Source: Bdellovibrionales bacterium (GTDB taxonomy: Bacteria; Bdellovibrionota; Bdellovibrionia; Bdellovibrionales; Bdellovibrionaceae). Taken from it: a stretch of DNA of 64,000 nucleotides. Below are positions 36,451 to 45,749 of the stretch, piece by piece. How positions within the stretch are numbered: position 1 is the stretch's first letter; each line of letters opens with the position of its first letter. The notes beneath the pieces are model-generated. The model did no database searches and was not told the DNA's origin. It saw only the letters and a list, made by a program, of their open reading frames with translations. Made by a program: the position numbers and the translations under genes. Where the stretch lies: positions 1 through 64,000 of the forward strand of contig SXSU01000050.1 in the NCBI GenBank assembly GCA_005793345.1, given 5' to 3'.

Positions 36451-37388
36451 TGCAACTCTCCAACTTCAATATCACCATTTACTTTTACTTTTAATAAATA
36501 TTCTTTTCCTTCTATTAGTTCACTACTTTTTAATACAACTCGACTAATAATCGTATCTTCATTGTTTGCTTGAAATTTTATATTTTTAATTTCTAATTCT
36601 TTATTTTCGATTTTAATTTTGATTTCAGTATTATTACAAAAAAATTGTTCTATTGATTTAGTTTCTTTTTCTAAATTTATTTCACAAGATAAAGGCTCTT
36701 TCTCAGAATTTAAATTATCAGCAGTAATAGTTTGAAAATCCAATGCAACAGAATTTAAAAATTCAATTTTAAATGAATCAAAATTAAAATCAGGAGGCAA
36801 TGTTGACTTAAGATCATTGTTTGTATTTACAAAACCAACTTTAATGGATGGTTTAAATTTAGGTATAATTTTACAATATCTAAAATACACAATTAGCTCA
36901 TATTTTTCAGCATCAAAATATAAAATCGATTCAAGATTAGTACAGTTACTATTTTTAGTTTTTATTTGAGCTTTCCGAACATACTTATTTTCTAAATCAG
37001 GAATATCATTGCCTGTCATAATCACAGGTATTTTGTCAACATAGATACTAAATAGTTGTGCCAATGAACTTAATTTATCTTCACTAGGATTTTCTTGTGG
37101 TTTCAAAGTGAGTTTTTCTATTTCTGTATTATTACTTTTAAAAGTAAGAGGTTTATTTGTTAAATTAGCATAAATTGAATTTCCAATATAATAGAAATTT
37201 TTTATTACATTTAAAACTGCTTTTATAAATCGATCTTCATTTTCTTTTTTTTGAATGCGCTCTTCCATTAATTTTTTACGGCTGAGGTCAAAAGATGGAG
37301 CAGTTTCAACAAATCTCGATTCACATGATGTGAGCAGGAATAAGAATGAAAAAATAACAAATATGAAACTTTTAATAAGTATATTCAT
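36447..37388 (-). CDS. Lipoprotein, first gene of an envelope operon
   Basis: A 313-residue lipoprotein with signal peptide and lipobox LTSC. The ATG at 37388 has AGGGAA; a longer frame reaching 37481 runs into the repeat copy and is not credible. Residues about 20-55 are charged and helical, and the remainder is strand-rich. Cysteines in SNCTN, FRYCK, LSCEI and QFFCN could form disulfides. It begins a four-gene unit with overlaps or 1-bp gaps down to 33826. Confidence 0.62.
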   Translation of the reverse strand: MNILIKSFIFVIFSFLFLLTSCESRFVETAPSFDLSRKKLMEERIQKKENEDRFIKAVLNVIKNFYYIGNSIYANLTNKPLTFKSNNTEIEKLTLKPQENPSEDKLSSLAQLFSIYVDKIPVIMTGNDIPDLENKYVRKAQIKTKNSNCTNLESILYFDAEKYELIVYFRYCKIIPKFKPSIKVGFVNTNNDLKSTLPPDFNFDSFKIEFLNSVALDFQTITADNLNSEKEPLSCEINLEKETKSIEQFFCNNTEIKIKIENKELEIKNIKFQANNEDTIISRVVLKSSELIEGKEYLLKVKVNGDIEVGELQ

Positions 37389-37410
37389 TTTTACATTCCC
37401 TTGCGTAATT

Positions 37411-37492
37411 ATTAAAAAAACAAGAAAATAACTGCTCGTGATTATGTCTGATATAATTGCGAAGCAATCAGACTTAATCATGAGCTGTTATA
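37411..37492 (+). repeat. Three-hairpin element copy with linker and H3 only
   Basis: The linker aaaaaaacaagaaa precedes H3 (37427-37492), which has arms ctgctcgtgattatgtctga and cagacttaatcatgagctg around attgcgaagcaat. H1 and H2 are absent. It lies just upstream of the first gene of the envelope operon and so in its promoter region or leader. The rest of the gap to dusC has no recognised element. Confidence 0.85.
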
Positions 37493-37669
37493 ATGAGTAG
37501 TGAATTCATATGATATACATTATTTTTATGAAATTAAGTAAAATAAAATTACAGTTATTAATATTTTCATAATTTTTTAGAAACAATTTATAAAAAATAG
37601 CAAACATGTGACGATAATTGTTCCTATAAATTATTAAATATTACTTGGAATTATATTTGTTTACAGGAT

Positions 37670-38668
37670 CTAAAAAAGATCTAATTTACTTTTAAACTCG
37701 TCACTTGAATTTATTATTTTAATTGTTTCAAATATTGGTAAAAAATACTTGCAAACTTTATTAGAGCTTAGTGTAAACTTTAACCACTGTTTAGTGCGGG
37801 ATATAGCGTATTGGGAATTTTCATTCTCCAAGGCTTTTAGATAAAAATTAAAAATCATTTTTTTTAATTGAGTAAATAATATTTCAGGTTCAAGTTGTTC
37901 TATGATACCTGTATTTTCATAATTTCTAATTTCATGAAAAATAAAGGGATTATAAAGTGCTCCTCGTCCAATCATAAAATTTTGATTTTCAGTTATTTTT
38001 TTACACTCAATATAATCATTTAATGTAAAAATATCTCCATTAACAATTATAGGTACATTTATTCCTCTTTTAATTTTTGGAATCCATTCCCAAAAAGCGG
38101 GTGGTTTATAACCATTTAATTTTGTTCGACAGTGCACAGTAATCCAATCAATACCGGCATCATTCATCCCTTTTGCTATATCTACACTATGATTTGGAGT
38201 CTCATATCCGAGCCGCATTTTAGCAGAAATAGTAATATTCGAAGGTAATGAAACTTTAAGCTTATTTATAATTTTGTAAATTTCATTAGGTGATTTTAAA
38301 AGTGCAGCCCCACCATTATGATTATTTACTACTTTTGCTGGACAGCCAAAGTTTAAATCAATGACTTTGGCACCTAAAGAAATTGCTCTTTGGGCATTTT
38401 TATAAATCATTTCAGAATCACTGCCAAGTAATTGAAAAAATACGGGCACATTGTTTAAGTTTATTCCTTGAGTTTTTAATTCGGGGGAGACTTCATAAAA
38501 AACTTTGTCAGGATACAATGTGTTAGTGACCCTTAAAAACTCAGATACACAAAAATCAATTCCTAGAATTTGAGTTAGGACTTCTCGCATGTTATAATCA
38601 AGAACTCCATCCATTGGAGCTAGCGCTAAAACAGTTTTATTTTTATTAAAAATATTTAAAGAATTCAT
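37670..38668 (-). CDS. dusC: tRNA-dihydrouridine synthase (DusC-like)
   Basis: A 332-residue flavoenzyme that reduces uridine in tRNA. Signatures are LALAPMDGVLDYNMRE, the active-site Cys C109 in LNFGCPAKVVNNHNGG, and MIGRGALYNPF. The opening VSEFLRVTNTLYPDKVF and GGAALLKSPNEIY resemble DusC (which modifies U16) more than DusA or DusB. The ATG at 38668 is used; a TTG at 38689 is possible. No clear ribosome site is present at either. It is a single gene between two repeat copies. Confidence 0.87.
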   Translation of the reverse strand: MNSLNIFNKNKTVLALAPMDGVLDYNMREVLTQILGIDFCVSEFLRVTNTLYPDKVFYEVSPELKTQGINLNNVPVFFQLLGSDSEMIYKNAQRAISLGAKVIDLNFGCPAKVVNNHNGGAALLKSPNEIYKIINKLKVSLPSNITISAKMRLGYETPNHSVDIAKGMNDAGIDWITVHCRTKLNGYKPPAFWEWIPKIKRGINVPIIVNGDIFTLNDYIECKKITENQNFMIGRGALYNPFIFHEIRNYENTGIIEQLEPEILFTQLKKMIFNFYLKALENENSQYAISRTKQWLKFTLSSNKVCKYFLPIFETIKIINSSDEFKSKLDLF

Positions 38669-38720
38669 TCGTAGAAAAGTATTAGACAATAATCTTCAAC
38701 AAGTCCATAGCAAATTTTAT

Positions 38721-38843
38721 AATAACTGCTCATGATTAAGTCTGATTGCTTCCCAATTGTATCAGTCATAATCACGAGCAGTTATTCTCTTGTTTATTTG
38801 GGGTGATTCTCAATCACCCCGTATTATAAACACGACTTTAGTT
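38721..38843 (-). repeat. Three-hairpin element
   Basis: H3 (38721-38786) has inner sequence attgcttcccaatt and arms with a few changed bases. The linker is tcttgtttatt, H2 is ggggtgattctcaatcacccc at 38800-38820, and H1 is reduced to tattataaacacgactttagttga. It lies between divergent genes, which argues against a simple terminator role. Confidence 0.88.
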
Positions 38844-38883
38844 GAGGTGGTTTTTAATAAAAAATCAAAGTCTTGAATGATAT

Positions 38884-38906
38884 GATTAAAGTATTAAACT
38901 TTAATC
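38884..38906. promoter_or_regulatory. 9-bp perfect dyad upstream of the receiver/HD-GYP gene
   Basis: gattaaagt at 38884-38892 and actttaatc at 38898-38906 are exact reverse complements separated by attaa. The site lies about 200 bp upstream of the next start codon, in the otherwise empty 260 bp after the repeat. It could be an operator; nothing else supports this. Confidence 0.35.
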
Positions 38907-39104
38907 AAGTTGAGTTCGATGATTGTTCATATTGCAGTTTTAATACTAAAAATTGGAATTTAAGAAAACCAATATAGATCTACTCTTTTCTATGGACTTA
39001 TTTTCGTACCTTCCTTGTGATCATTTCTATGATATAAATAATAGGCTGGGGTGTAGGATCATCTGGTGAAATAAACAAGAACTATATAAGAAGGAATTTT
39101 TACT

Positions 39105-40520
39105 ATGAATCATCTTGCAAATAAAAAGTTAAATTTTTTAGTAGTAGAAGATGAACCAGAAATAGGTGAACTAATTGCACTGTATATAGGTGTTCATTTT
39201 GAATGTGAGTTTACCCATGCTGTTTCAGCTGGTATGGCAATTGAATTTATTTCTAAAAACATAAATCAATTTGATTTTATAATTTCAGATTTTAATATGC
39301 CAAATGGAACAGGTTGGGATTTATTTAGTTTTTTAAATAAAAATAATATTCAAATTCCTTTTTTATTGATTACAAGTGATCAATGGACAGATCATCCGGA
39401 GTTTCATCAATTTACAAATATTGCATACGTTCAAAAACCATTTATTGATGAAGATGTGATAGTAAAAGTAAATGAACTATTTGCGAAAATGAATTTATCA
39501 CGATCAAATCTCAGTCATAATTATATTCCAATTTCAATTTCTACATTACTTAGAATTCAAAACATTAAGCATCCACTTTTTATTAAAATTAGTGATGAAA
39601 AATTTATAAAAATAGTAAATGAAAATTCCATTTTTGATACAATGTCATTAAAAAAATTTAAATTAAAAATGGTAAAAGAATTATATGTCGAAAAAGATTT
39701 TTTTGATTCCTTTATAAAAGATTTTAAATCAAAAGTAACTACAGAAATGTTATTTTCTGAATCAAAAATATCAAATGTTGAATCCTTTAATTTATCGATA
39801 TCCGTACAAGAAGTACTTTTAGGTGCTTTAAGAACTTTTGGTTGGTCAAATGAAATTCAAGAGATGGCAGATAAAAATTTAAAGCTAGTAAAAAGTATTT
39901 CTCAAAATAATAATGAGTTACATTCTCTACTTTTATGGACTAATGATTTCAATCATGATTTTACATTAGCTCATTCCATTTTAATAAGCTACCTTACAAC
40001 TGCAATTTCACAGACTTATAAATTTAAAAATGTTCATGCTGCAAAGTTATTAGCACTTGCGGCTTTTTTTCATGATGTAACTCTAGATTCACATCAAATT
40101 AAAAATGAATCTCGTTTTATTAAAGCAAATTCATTAAAATTAAATATAAATAAATCTGATATCGATAAAGTCATGAGTCATCCTGTTTTATCAAGTGAAG
40201 TGATTTCAAATTGGAAATTATGTCCTATAGATTTAGTACAAATTATATTGTCTCACCATGAGCTTCCTGATGGCACCGGTTTTCCAAGAAATTTAGAAAG
40301 TTCTTCTATAGACGAACTTTCAGCTTGTTTTATAGTGGTTGAAGATATGATTAATAATTATTTAGAATTTAAAGATAAAAAAAATGAAATATTAAATTAT
40401 TTAGATGATTCAGCTATAAAATTTAAAAATGAACCCTTTAAAAGTTTTTTTGATATTGTAAGTGAGCAAATTAAAAAATCAATTAATAAAATTCCACAAA
40501 TAATTTTAAAAACAAACTAA
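39105..40520 (+). CDS. Response regulator with divergent HD-GYP domain
   Basis: A 471-residue cytoplasmic protein. Residues 9-130 form a receiver with D16, phospho-acceptor D62 and K111. After a linker of about 150 residues, a C-terminal HD-type domain shows H290, H323-D324, H359, H384-H385 and DGTGFP at 389-394. Canonical HD-GYP c-di-GMP phosphodiesterases have HDIGK and GYP; here these read HDVTL and GFP. Metal-binding His and Asp remain, so activity is possible but not certain. AAGGA precedes the ATG. Confidence 0.8.
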   Translation: MNHLANKKLNFLVVEDEPEIGELIALYIGVHFECEFTHAVSAGMAIEFISKNINQFDFIISDFNMPNGTGWDLFSFLNKNNIQIPFLLITSDQWTDHPEFHQFTNIAYVQKPFIDEDVIVKVNELFAKMNLSRSNLSHNYIPISISTLLRIQNIKHPLFIKISDEKFIKIVNENSIFDTMSLKKFKLKMVKELYVEKDFFDSFIKDFKSKVTTEMLFSESKISNVESFNLSISVQEVLLGALRTFGWSNEIQEMADKNLKLVKSISQNNNELHSLLLWTNDFNHDFTLAHSILISYLTTAISQTYKFKNVHAAKLLALAAFFHDVTLDSHQIKNESRFIKANSLKLNINKSDIDKVMSHPVLSSEVISNWKLCPIDLVQIILSHHELPDGTGFPRNLESSSIDELSACFIVVEDMINNYLEFKDKKNEILNYLDDSAIKFKNEPFKSFFDIVSEQIKKSINKIPQIILKTN

Positions 40521-40530
40521 AGTTTTAAAT

Positions 40531-40558
40531 ATGAAAACACTAACGTAAGTTTGGGATT
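40531..40558. repeat. Isolated H1 remnant
   Basis: atgaaaacactaacgtaagtttggg matches H1 of the copy near 57.47 kb but the closing arm has decayed. It lies in the 43-bp gap between two convergent genes. Confidence 0.5.
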
Positions 40559-40563
40559 AAATT

Positions 40564-41295
40564 CTAATTCATTTTCGTAAAAGTATCTGATGGGTTAGAT
40601 TCTACAAGTTTTTTAACGTATGAAATTATCGAACTTCTAGACTCATCAGATATATTTATAAAAGTAAAACCTGCACCACCTTGTGGATTAATAACTACAA
40701 CTTCTGCTGTGCAATGGATATTTGTTTTTAGTTCAGGTGATATGATTGTTGCTCGGACTAGCTCCCCAATACTTAGTGAATTAGTACTTGCAACTCCAAA
40801 CCCACCTTGGCTAATCATATTTAATTCAGCCTCAAATAAATCACCATTTTCCATTTCAAGGTGAATTTTACCTGTTACTGGTACTCGTGGATGCTGTCGA
40901 CGATTTATTCCTAGCTCATCAAGTATTTTTTCAATATGATAAACTTCTTGCCAATTTTGATATCCTTCTGTCCATAGTAAAATATTAGCTAAATTTTTTT
41001 TGTCCTTTAAAAAATTTAAAAGAGTATCATAAGTCATTGGTTGTAATTCAAGATCATTTTCTTTAACCTTCCATAATCTCTCATTTTCTTTTTGTAAGCC
41101 TACTTTTTCTTGTTCTTTATCTTTTACAAGTTCTTGCTTAAATTGAGAGTACGTTAGCCATGAAGGTTTTCCCCTTGACCAGAATTTGGCAATTGCTGCA
41201 CTATTACCATCTGCCACTTCTTTTTCGACTTCAGTTGGAGTAAAAGGACCTTTAACTTGTTCTTGATGTAAATAAAACCATTTTTTTTGTTCCAT
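40564..41295 (-). CDS. Two GYF-like domains followed by a PilZ domain
   Basis: A 243-residue cytoplasmic protein. Residues 4-52 look like a GYF_2 (DUF4339) domain (WFYLHQEQVKGPFTPTEV, WSRGKPSW). Residues 74-118 repeat the pattern weakly (LWKVKENDLELQPMTYDTL, LLWTEGYQNW). The PilZ domain from 131 has R133xxxR137 and NMISQGG at 159-165, where PilZ usually has D/NxSxxG, so c-di-GMP binding is likely. The layout suggests a c-di-GMP-controlled adaptor. It neighbours the HD-GYP gene, on the opposite strand. Confidence 0.8.
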   Translation of the reverse strand: MEQKKWFYLHQEQVKGPFTPTEVEKEVADGNSAAIAKFWSRGKPSWLTYSQFKQELVKDKEQEKVGLQKENERLWKVKENDLELQPMTYDTLLNFLKDKKNLANILLWTEGYQNWQEVYHIEKILDELGINRRQHPRVPVTGKIHLEMENGDLFEAELNMISQGGFGVASTNSLSIGELVRATIISPELKTNIHCTAEVVVINPQGGAGFTFINISDESRSSIISYVKKLVESNPSDTFTKMN

Positions 41296-41370
41296 AATTA
41301 AGCCTAATATCTTTTTTTTTTGTTGAAAAGAAAAATTATTTATGTGTGAATCAAATATTATCTGATAATA

Positions 41371-41404
41371 TGTAGTGATTTAAAATTACCCCATAGAATC
41401 AGGA
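41371..41404 (+). repeat. Possible decayed H2 and linker
   Basis: gtagtgatttaaaattacccc followed by agaatcaggaaaatattaatt resembles H2 and linker of forward copies with several changes. H1 and H3 are gone. The end of this remnant is directly before the ribosome site of the flavin reductase gene. Confidence 0.35.
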
Positions 41405-41423
41405 AAATATTAATTGGAGCAAT

Positions 41424-42002
41424 ATGAAGACAATAATTGTAGGTACGAATAGACCTCAATCTAATAGCAGAAAAATAGCAAATGTAATTATAGAAATATA
41501 TAAAAAGATGGGTGAGTCTAATATTGAAATTATCGATCTCGCAGAACTTCCTCTAAATGAACTTAATGGTTCTAAATATGGGTTATCTACTAATTCAACT
41601 GCAATTGACAATGCAATATCGAAAATTAAAAGCTCTGAGGGGTTAATTATGATTGTTCCAGAGTACAATGGTTCAATGCCTGGGGCTTTAAAATATTTTA
41701 TAGATTTTTGGCCCTATCCTGCGGCTTTTGAAAAACGACCCGTAGCTTTTGTAGGTTTAGGTGGTATGTTTGGAGGATTAAGACCAATTGAGCATTTGCA
41801 ACAAGTTTTTGGTTATAGAAACTCATATATTTTTCCAGAGAGAATTTTTTTAATGAATGTTTGGAAGATGATAACTAACGATCAAATAAATGAACCCTCA
41901 GCATTAGAGAGATTAACTAAGCAAGCACAAGGTTTTTCTAAATTTTGTAGGGCACTTGCTAATGAAAAACTAGACGCTAATTCTATTCAAGCTGAAACTT
42001 AA
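41424..42002 (+). CDS. NADPH-dependent FMN reductase family protein
   Basis: A 192-residue flavodoxin-like protein. The phosphate loop reads GTNRPQSNSRKIA near the N-terminus, and PEYNGSMPGALKYFIDFW is the flavin-binding signature of the FMN_red family. GLGGMFGGLRPIEHLQ follows. It should reduce flavins, quinones or azo-like compounds with NADPH. GGAG precedes the ATG. Its 3' end overlaps the convergent gene by 4 bp. Confidence 0.87.
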   Translation: MKTIIVGTNRPQSNSRKIANVIIEIYKKMGESNIEIIDLAELPLNELNGSKYGLSTNSTAIDNAISKIKSSEGLIMIVPEYNGSMPGALKYFIDFWPYPAAFEKRPVAFVGLGGMFGGLRPIEHLQQVFGYRNSYIFPERIFLMNVWKMITNDQINEPSALERLTKQAQGFSKFCRALANEKLDANSIQAET

Positions 42003-42685
42003 AATTGTGATAATGCTTTTAGGTCTTGTTGTTCAGGAGACTCAGCAAGGCCTTTTAAGCTCCATAGACTTCTTTGTAAACGATCAGATAAAAAGCCATC
42101 ATTGATTTTTAAATTAAGATCATTTAAAATTTTTAATGCCAATATTTTATTCTCATTTTGTCCATGGAGTGCTATTCCTTCTATTGCTTGTGCTTGAATA
42201 GATTTAAATTCTTGTTGGAGCTGTAAAGATAAATGGGAAGGAGTTTCAGATAAAGCAATTTCTTTTAATAGAGGTAAAGATTCTGGCTTATCTGATAAAA
42301 TTAACAGTTCTGTTGCTAATAATTTTTGATCATTAGGTCTATCAAAATTAAGAACTATTCGTATTAGTGATCTAAGTTTATTTTTTGGAATTTGTTCTGC
42401 AATTTTTTTGAGTCGTGAATTTTCTGAGTCCGGATCATTAGTTAATTCGGAAATTCTTTGTGTTTCAGTTTGAATAAATTGTAACCACATATTTTCATTA
42501 TTGGGTAAATTAAATTTCAAACTATTACGTTTTTCTTCAATAAATGGTGAAGTCTTAATGTTTTTATTCAAAAAACTTAAAGACCCTTGAGATTTTTCTG
42601 AATGCAATGAATTTAATTTAAAAATATAAACTAATAAAAAAAACGTTAAAATTGCTATTCCAATAATATATATTCTTTTTAACAT
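41999..42685 (-). CDS. Membrane-anchored helical protein
   Basis: A 228-residue protein with an N-terminal helix (about 5-25) serving as signal anchor. The rest is helical with HEAT-like pairs: KLLATELLILSDKPESLPLLKEIAL and AIEGIALHGQNENKILALKILNDL. No known domain is named. It lies 6 bp downstream of the HEXXH gene and is probably cotranscribed, so both may act together in the periplasm. Confidence 0.6.
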   Translation of the reverse strand: MLKRIYIIGIAILTFFLLVYIFKLNSLHSEKSQGSLSFLNKNIKTSPFIEEKRNSLKFNLPNNENMWLQFIQTETQRISELTNDPDSENSRLKKIAEQIPKNKLRSLIRIVLNFDRPNDQKLLATELLILSDKPESLPLLKEIALSETPSHLSLQLQQEFKSIQAQAIEGIALHGQNENKILALKILNDLNLKINDGFLSDRLQRSLWSLKGLAESPEQQDLKALSQF

Positions 42686-42691
42686 TAGAAT

Positions 42692-44107
42692 TTACCTAAC
42701 TTTAAATTCATCATATAAAGGTATATTTACAATTCCAGAAATTTTTCCTAATCCTTCAACAAGTGGATATGAAGCACCATTTTTTACAAATTGAATTTGT
42801 CCATCCTGAGTGAGCTGCAATAAATCTTTTGATGAAGGTTCTTCAGCATATGTTTTAATTTGGGGAGACCAATTAGAATCACCACCAGCTACAGTTTCAA
42901 AATCCATTTTTTTAAAAGAATATTTTAATATCTCACTGCGATTATTAATTAAAAATAAACCCTTTTCCTTATTAGCAAGCTGAGTTTTAAAAGCTACAGG
43001 TTTAAAATCACTTTTATCTTGAGTTGCTCCCCAAGTCCCATTTTGAAATTCATAATTCGCAAGACGATTTTTTTCATCAAGAGCAGTCACATATCTTTTT
43101 GTTCCATCATCAAACTCTTCAAAATCCAAAATTTTAAAATCCTGAGGAAGTCCTTTTTTAATAGCTAATAACTTATAATATGAATACCCATCTTCTGTTT
43201 GCCTTAAATCACCAATAATTTCATAAGGGTCTAAGGACCAAGCCTTAAATCCATCAAAAAGAGATACTCCAGCACTGGTTCTTTTTAAAATGCCAGCTCC
43301 AGACAACTCTCGACGATAAGTTTGACTACCATCAATTAAAAAGGCTTCATTAGAATTTTCTAGAGTTACAAATAAAGCTTCACGTTTAGTGATTACAGGC
43401 TGGTTAAAAACAAAGTTTGCACGACCCATAGCCATAAGACGTGCCATTTTTTTATATAAAGGATGAAAATTTTTACCAAGGGTAACAACTCGTGAATAAT
43501 ATTCCATTTCAATCGCATGTGAACCAGCGTAATCGTAAGTTGAATCACAACCAGGTAAGCTTGAACCTTGATATGGTCCTTGTTTACAAGGGATATGACG
43601 GTATCCTTCTGTATGACGAGCTTCGTGAATTATTACACCCACTCTCCCAAGAGTTGAAAGTAGGGCCCAACCATTTTGCATAGTAAAGTAACCCATAGAG
43701 TTATATGCCGTTGCATAGGGAACATCATTTCCTCGTTTAACACCCTCTGTTTGCGACTTTAACCAAATGTAATAATTTTGTTGTGGTATAAAATTTCGAT
43801 TTAATCCAAAAGTTGTAAAGTCATTTGTATGCATTCTTGGATTTTCAAACTGTCCATTTTCAACAATATTAAAATCTGTAAATAGTTTTTTTGAATCGAT
43901 TTCTGATTTACAAAGCTCAATCCCACCAAAACTTTGAATGTCGATACTAAAGTCTCGGATATATTGGTCAGCTTTATTCTTAGGAGTGCATTCAAATTCA
44001 TTATCAAATGCTGGTATAGATTGTTGAGCAAAAGAATTCACACCATGATGAGTGCTCATTAAAATTAAAATTGATATTCTGAGATAATTTTTTATTTTGT
44101 TAAACAT
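42692..44107 (-). CDS. Putative secreted zinc metalloprotease (HEXXH motif)
   Basis: A 471-residue exported protein with a signal peptide ending near SFAQQ. The motif IIHEARHTEG places H161, E162 and H165 as a HEXXH zinc site. H197, E200 and E202 in SHAIEMEYYSR follow at a distance where gluzincin-type proteases have their third ligand. Cysteines C174 and C187 sit between. The remainder (about 230-470) is strand-rich and might be a propeller-like or beta-sandwich domain. AAGGAG is the ribosome site. The family is not recognised, and protease activity is inferred only from the motif. Confidence 0.65.
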   Translation of the reverse strand: MFNKIKNYLRISILILMSTHHGVNSFAQQSIPAFDNEFECTPKNKADQYIRDFSIDIQSFGGIELCKSEIDSKKLFTDFNIVENGQFENPRMHTNDFTTFGLNRNFIPQQNYYIWLKSQTEGVKRGNDVPYATAYNSMGYFTMQNGWALLSTLGRVGVIIHEARHTEGYRHIPCKQGPYQGSSLPGCDSTYDYAGSHAIEMEYYSRVVTLGKNFHPLYKKMARLMAMGRANFVFNQPVITKREALFVTLENSNEAFLIDGSQTYRRELSGAGILKRTSAGVSLFDGFKAWSLDPYEIIGDLRQTEDGYSYYKLLAIKKGLPQDFKILDFEEFDDGTKRYVTALDEKNRLANYEFQNGTWGATQDKSDFKPVAFKTQLANKEKGLFLINNRSEILKYSFKKMDFETVAGGDSNWSPQIKTYAEEPSSKDLLQLTQDGQIQFVKNGASYPLVEGLGKISGIVNIPLYDEFKVR

Positions 44108-44276
44108 GTTGAAGAACTCCTTTTAATGAAAACAAGATCACGGCAGAAGAGTAAATTTAAAAGATCTATTTAATCAACATGATCTCATCATTTTTTTAAA
44201 TATGTCTTGCCATGTTACGAATTCAAGTTTGAAATATTTAAAGAGGTATTACTGCGATGAGAATTAGGGGTTGAAT

Positions 44277-45404
44277 ATGTTGGCGTTAGTATTGTCAGGT
44301 GGGGGCGCTCGAGGGGCATATCAAGCTGGAGTTATTAATTCCATTTCAGAAATAAGCGCTCAACTTGGAGTAAGGCAGCCTTTTAAAATTTTTTCAGGGG
44401 CAAGTGCAGGAGCAATTAACTCGTCTTTTTTAGCTTCGGAGGCTGATGATTTTATCCGTGCTAGTGAGAAGTTATCTTTATTATGGGAGCAACTTCGAAG
44501 CGATCAAGTATTCCATACTGATCCAATCTCACTAAGTAAAATAGGTTTTAAGTGGATGAAAGACTTGCCTTTCGGAGGATTAACAGGAAGTTCCGCTGGA
44601 CCTTCACTTTTAAATACAGATCCCTTAAGAAAATTATTATTAGAGCAAATCAACTTTAATAAAATTCAAACTCATATTGATCAAAAATATCTTCACGCTC
44701 TAGCAATTACAGCAGTTGATTATTACAGTTCTATGGCACAAACTTTTGTTCAATCATCAAATGACCAAGAAATGTGGGTTCGCTCAAGAAGATTTTCCGA
44801 AAAGGTAAATATTCATGCTGAACATATCATGGCCTCTAGTGCCATTCCTTTATTATTCCCTCCAATAGAAATTGCCAAAAGATTTTATGGAGATGGTTGT
44901 GTAAGGAATAATGCCCCCATGAGCCCGGCTCTTCATCTTGGTGCTAATAAACTTATAGTTATCGGCGTACGACGCCAAACAAATATTATGGAGCCATTTA
45001 AAAAAGAATCACCACTTGCCCCAACTATAGCAAGAGTGTTTAACATGTTATTAAATGCTGTGCTTTTAGATGGGATTGAGCTTGATGTGGATAGATTAAA
45101 GCGAATTAATGAGTTTATGGATAAACTTCCTACTGAGTTACAAAAAGGAAAGGTTAATTTCAAAAAAGTTGATTATGTTTGGATTCATCCAAGTGTTGAT
45201 ATTGGTCAAATGGCTTTTGAATTATCAGATAAGCTCCCGAGGTTGATTCGTTATCTTCTAAGAGGTCTTGGTCCTAATGAAGATGCTAAAGAGATTATCA
45301 GTTATTTACTTTTTGAGCCTGAATTTACCCAAAAATTAGTTCAATCGGGTTATGAAGATGGAATGAAGCAAAAAGAAAATATAAAGCGACTTATCGGTGG
45401 TTAG
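44277..45404 (+). CDS. Patatin-like phospholipase
   Basis: A 375-residue protein of the patatin family. The oxyanion Gly-rich loop is SGGGARGAYQAGV, the nucleophile is S43 in GASAG, and the catalytic Asp is D206 in GDGC, where GDGG is more usual. It lacks a signal peptide, so it is cytoplasmic or exported in another way. Such enzymes release fatty acids from phospholipids and are often virulence or predation factors. AGGGG lies six bases before the ATG at 44277; a TTG at 44271 is the alternative. Confidence 0.88.
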   Translation: MLALVLSGGGARGAYQAGVINSISEISAQLGVRQPFKIFSGASAGAINSSFLASEADDFIRASEKLSLLWEQLRSDQVFHTDPISLSKIGFKWMKDLPFGGLTGSSAGPSLLNTDPLRKLLLEQINFNKIQTHIDQKYLHALAITAVDYYSSMAQTFVQSSNDQEMWVRSRRFSEKVNIHAEHIMASSAIPLLFPPIEIAKRFYGDGCVRNNAPMSPALHLGANKLIVIGVRRQTNIMEPFKKESPLAPTIARVFNMLLNAVLLDGIELDVDRLKRINEFMDKLPTELQKGKVNFKKVDYVWIHPSVDIGQMAFELSDKLPRLIRYLLRGLGPNEDAKEIISYLLFEPEFTQKLVQSGYEDGMKQKENIKRLIGG

Positions 45405-45749
45405 TCACATAGAATTATTTTTCCCAAGCAAAGTTTGATTATTTGCGTAAAATTTTCATTTTTTTAAGATCAAGTATAAATTAAAAAAATTTTTTAAATT
45501 TGGATTCATGGGACAATTTGAATGGTTTCATTCTCTTGGTCTTCACTAGTTAATTTAAAATAGAAAAACTACAAAGTTTTTTCTGTTTTATATTATTCTA
45601 GGTATTCAATTTTTTTATAATTATTGAATTTTTTTTTATCCAAAAACAGTTCTTTACAAAAACCGTCACTTGAAATAAACCCAACTTCAATCAATTCAGA
45701 GCCATAATTTGGCACTGGATTTAAAAATATAACTCTTCAAGGGGGATTT
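45405..45749 (+). other. 345-bp intergenic region with two AT-rich hairpins
   Basis: agaaaaact at 45562-45570 pairs with agttttttct at 45575-45584, and attcaat at 45604-45610 pairs with attgaat at 45623-45629, followed by nine T. Either might end transcription of the patatin gene. TTGGCACTGG near 45710 recalls a sigma-54 -24 box but no proper -12 GC follows. AAGGGGG precedes the next ATG. Nothing coding is seen. Confidence 0.35.

Noticed and set aside
37389-37481. Extended N-terminus of the first envelope-operon lipoprotein
   Set aside because: It is encoded by the repeat copy; the ATG at 37388 has a ribosome site directly before a normal signal peptide.
45710-45735. Sigma-54 promoter before the barrel gene at 45750
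   Set aside because: TTGGCACTGG fits the -24 box but the needed GC at -12 is absent.
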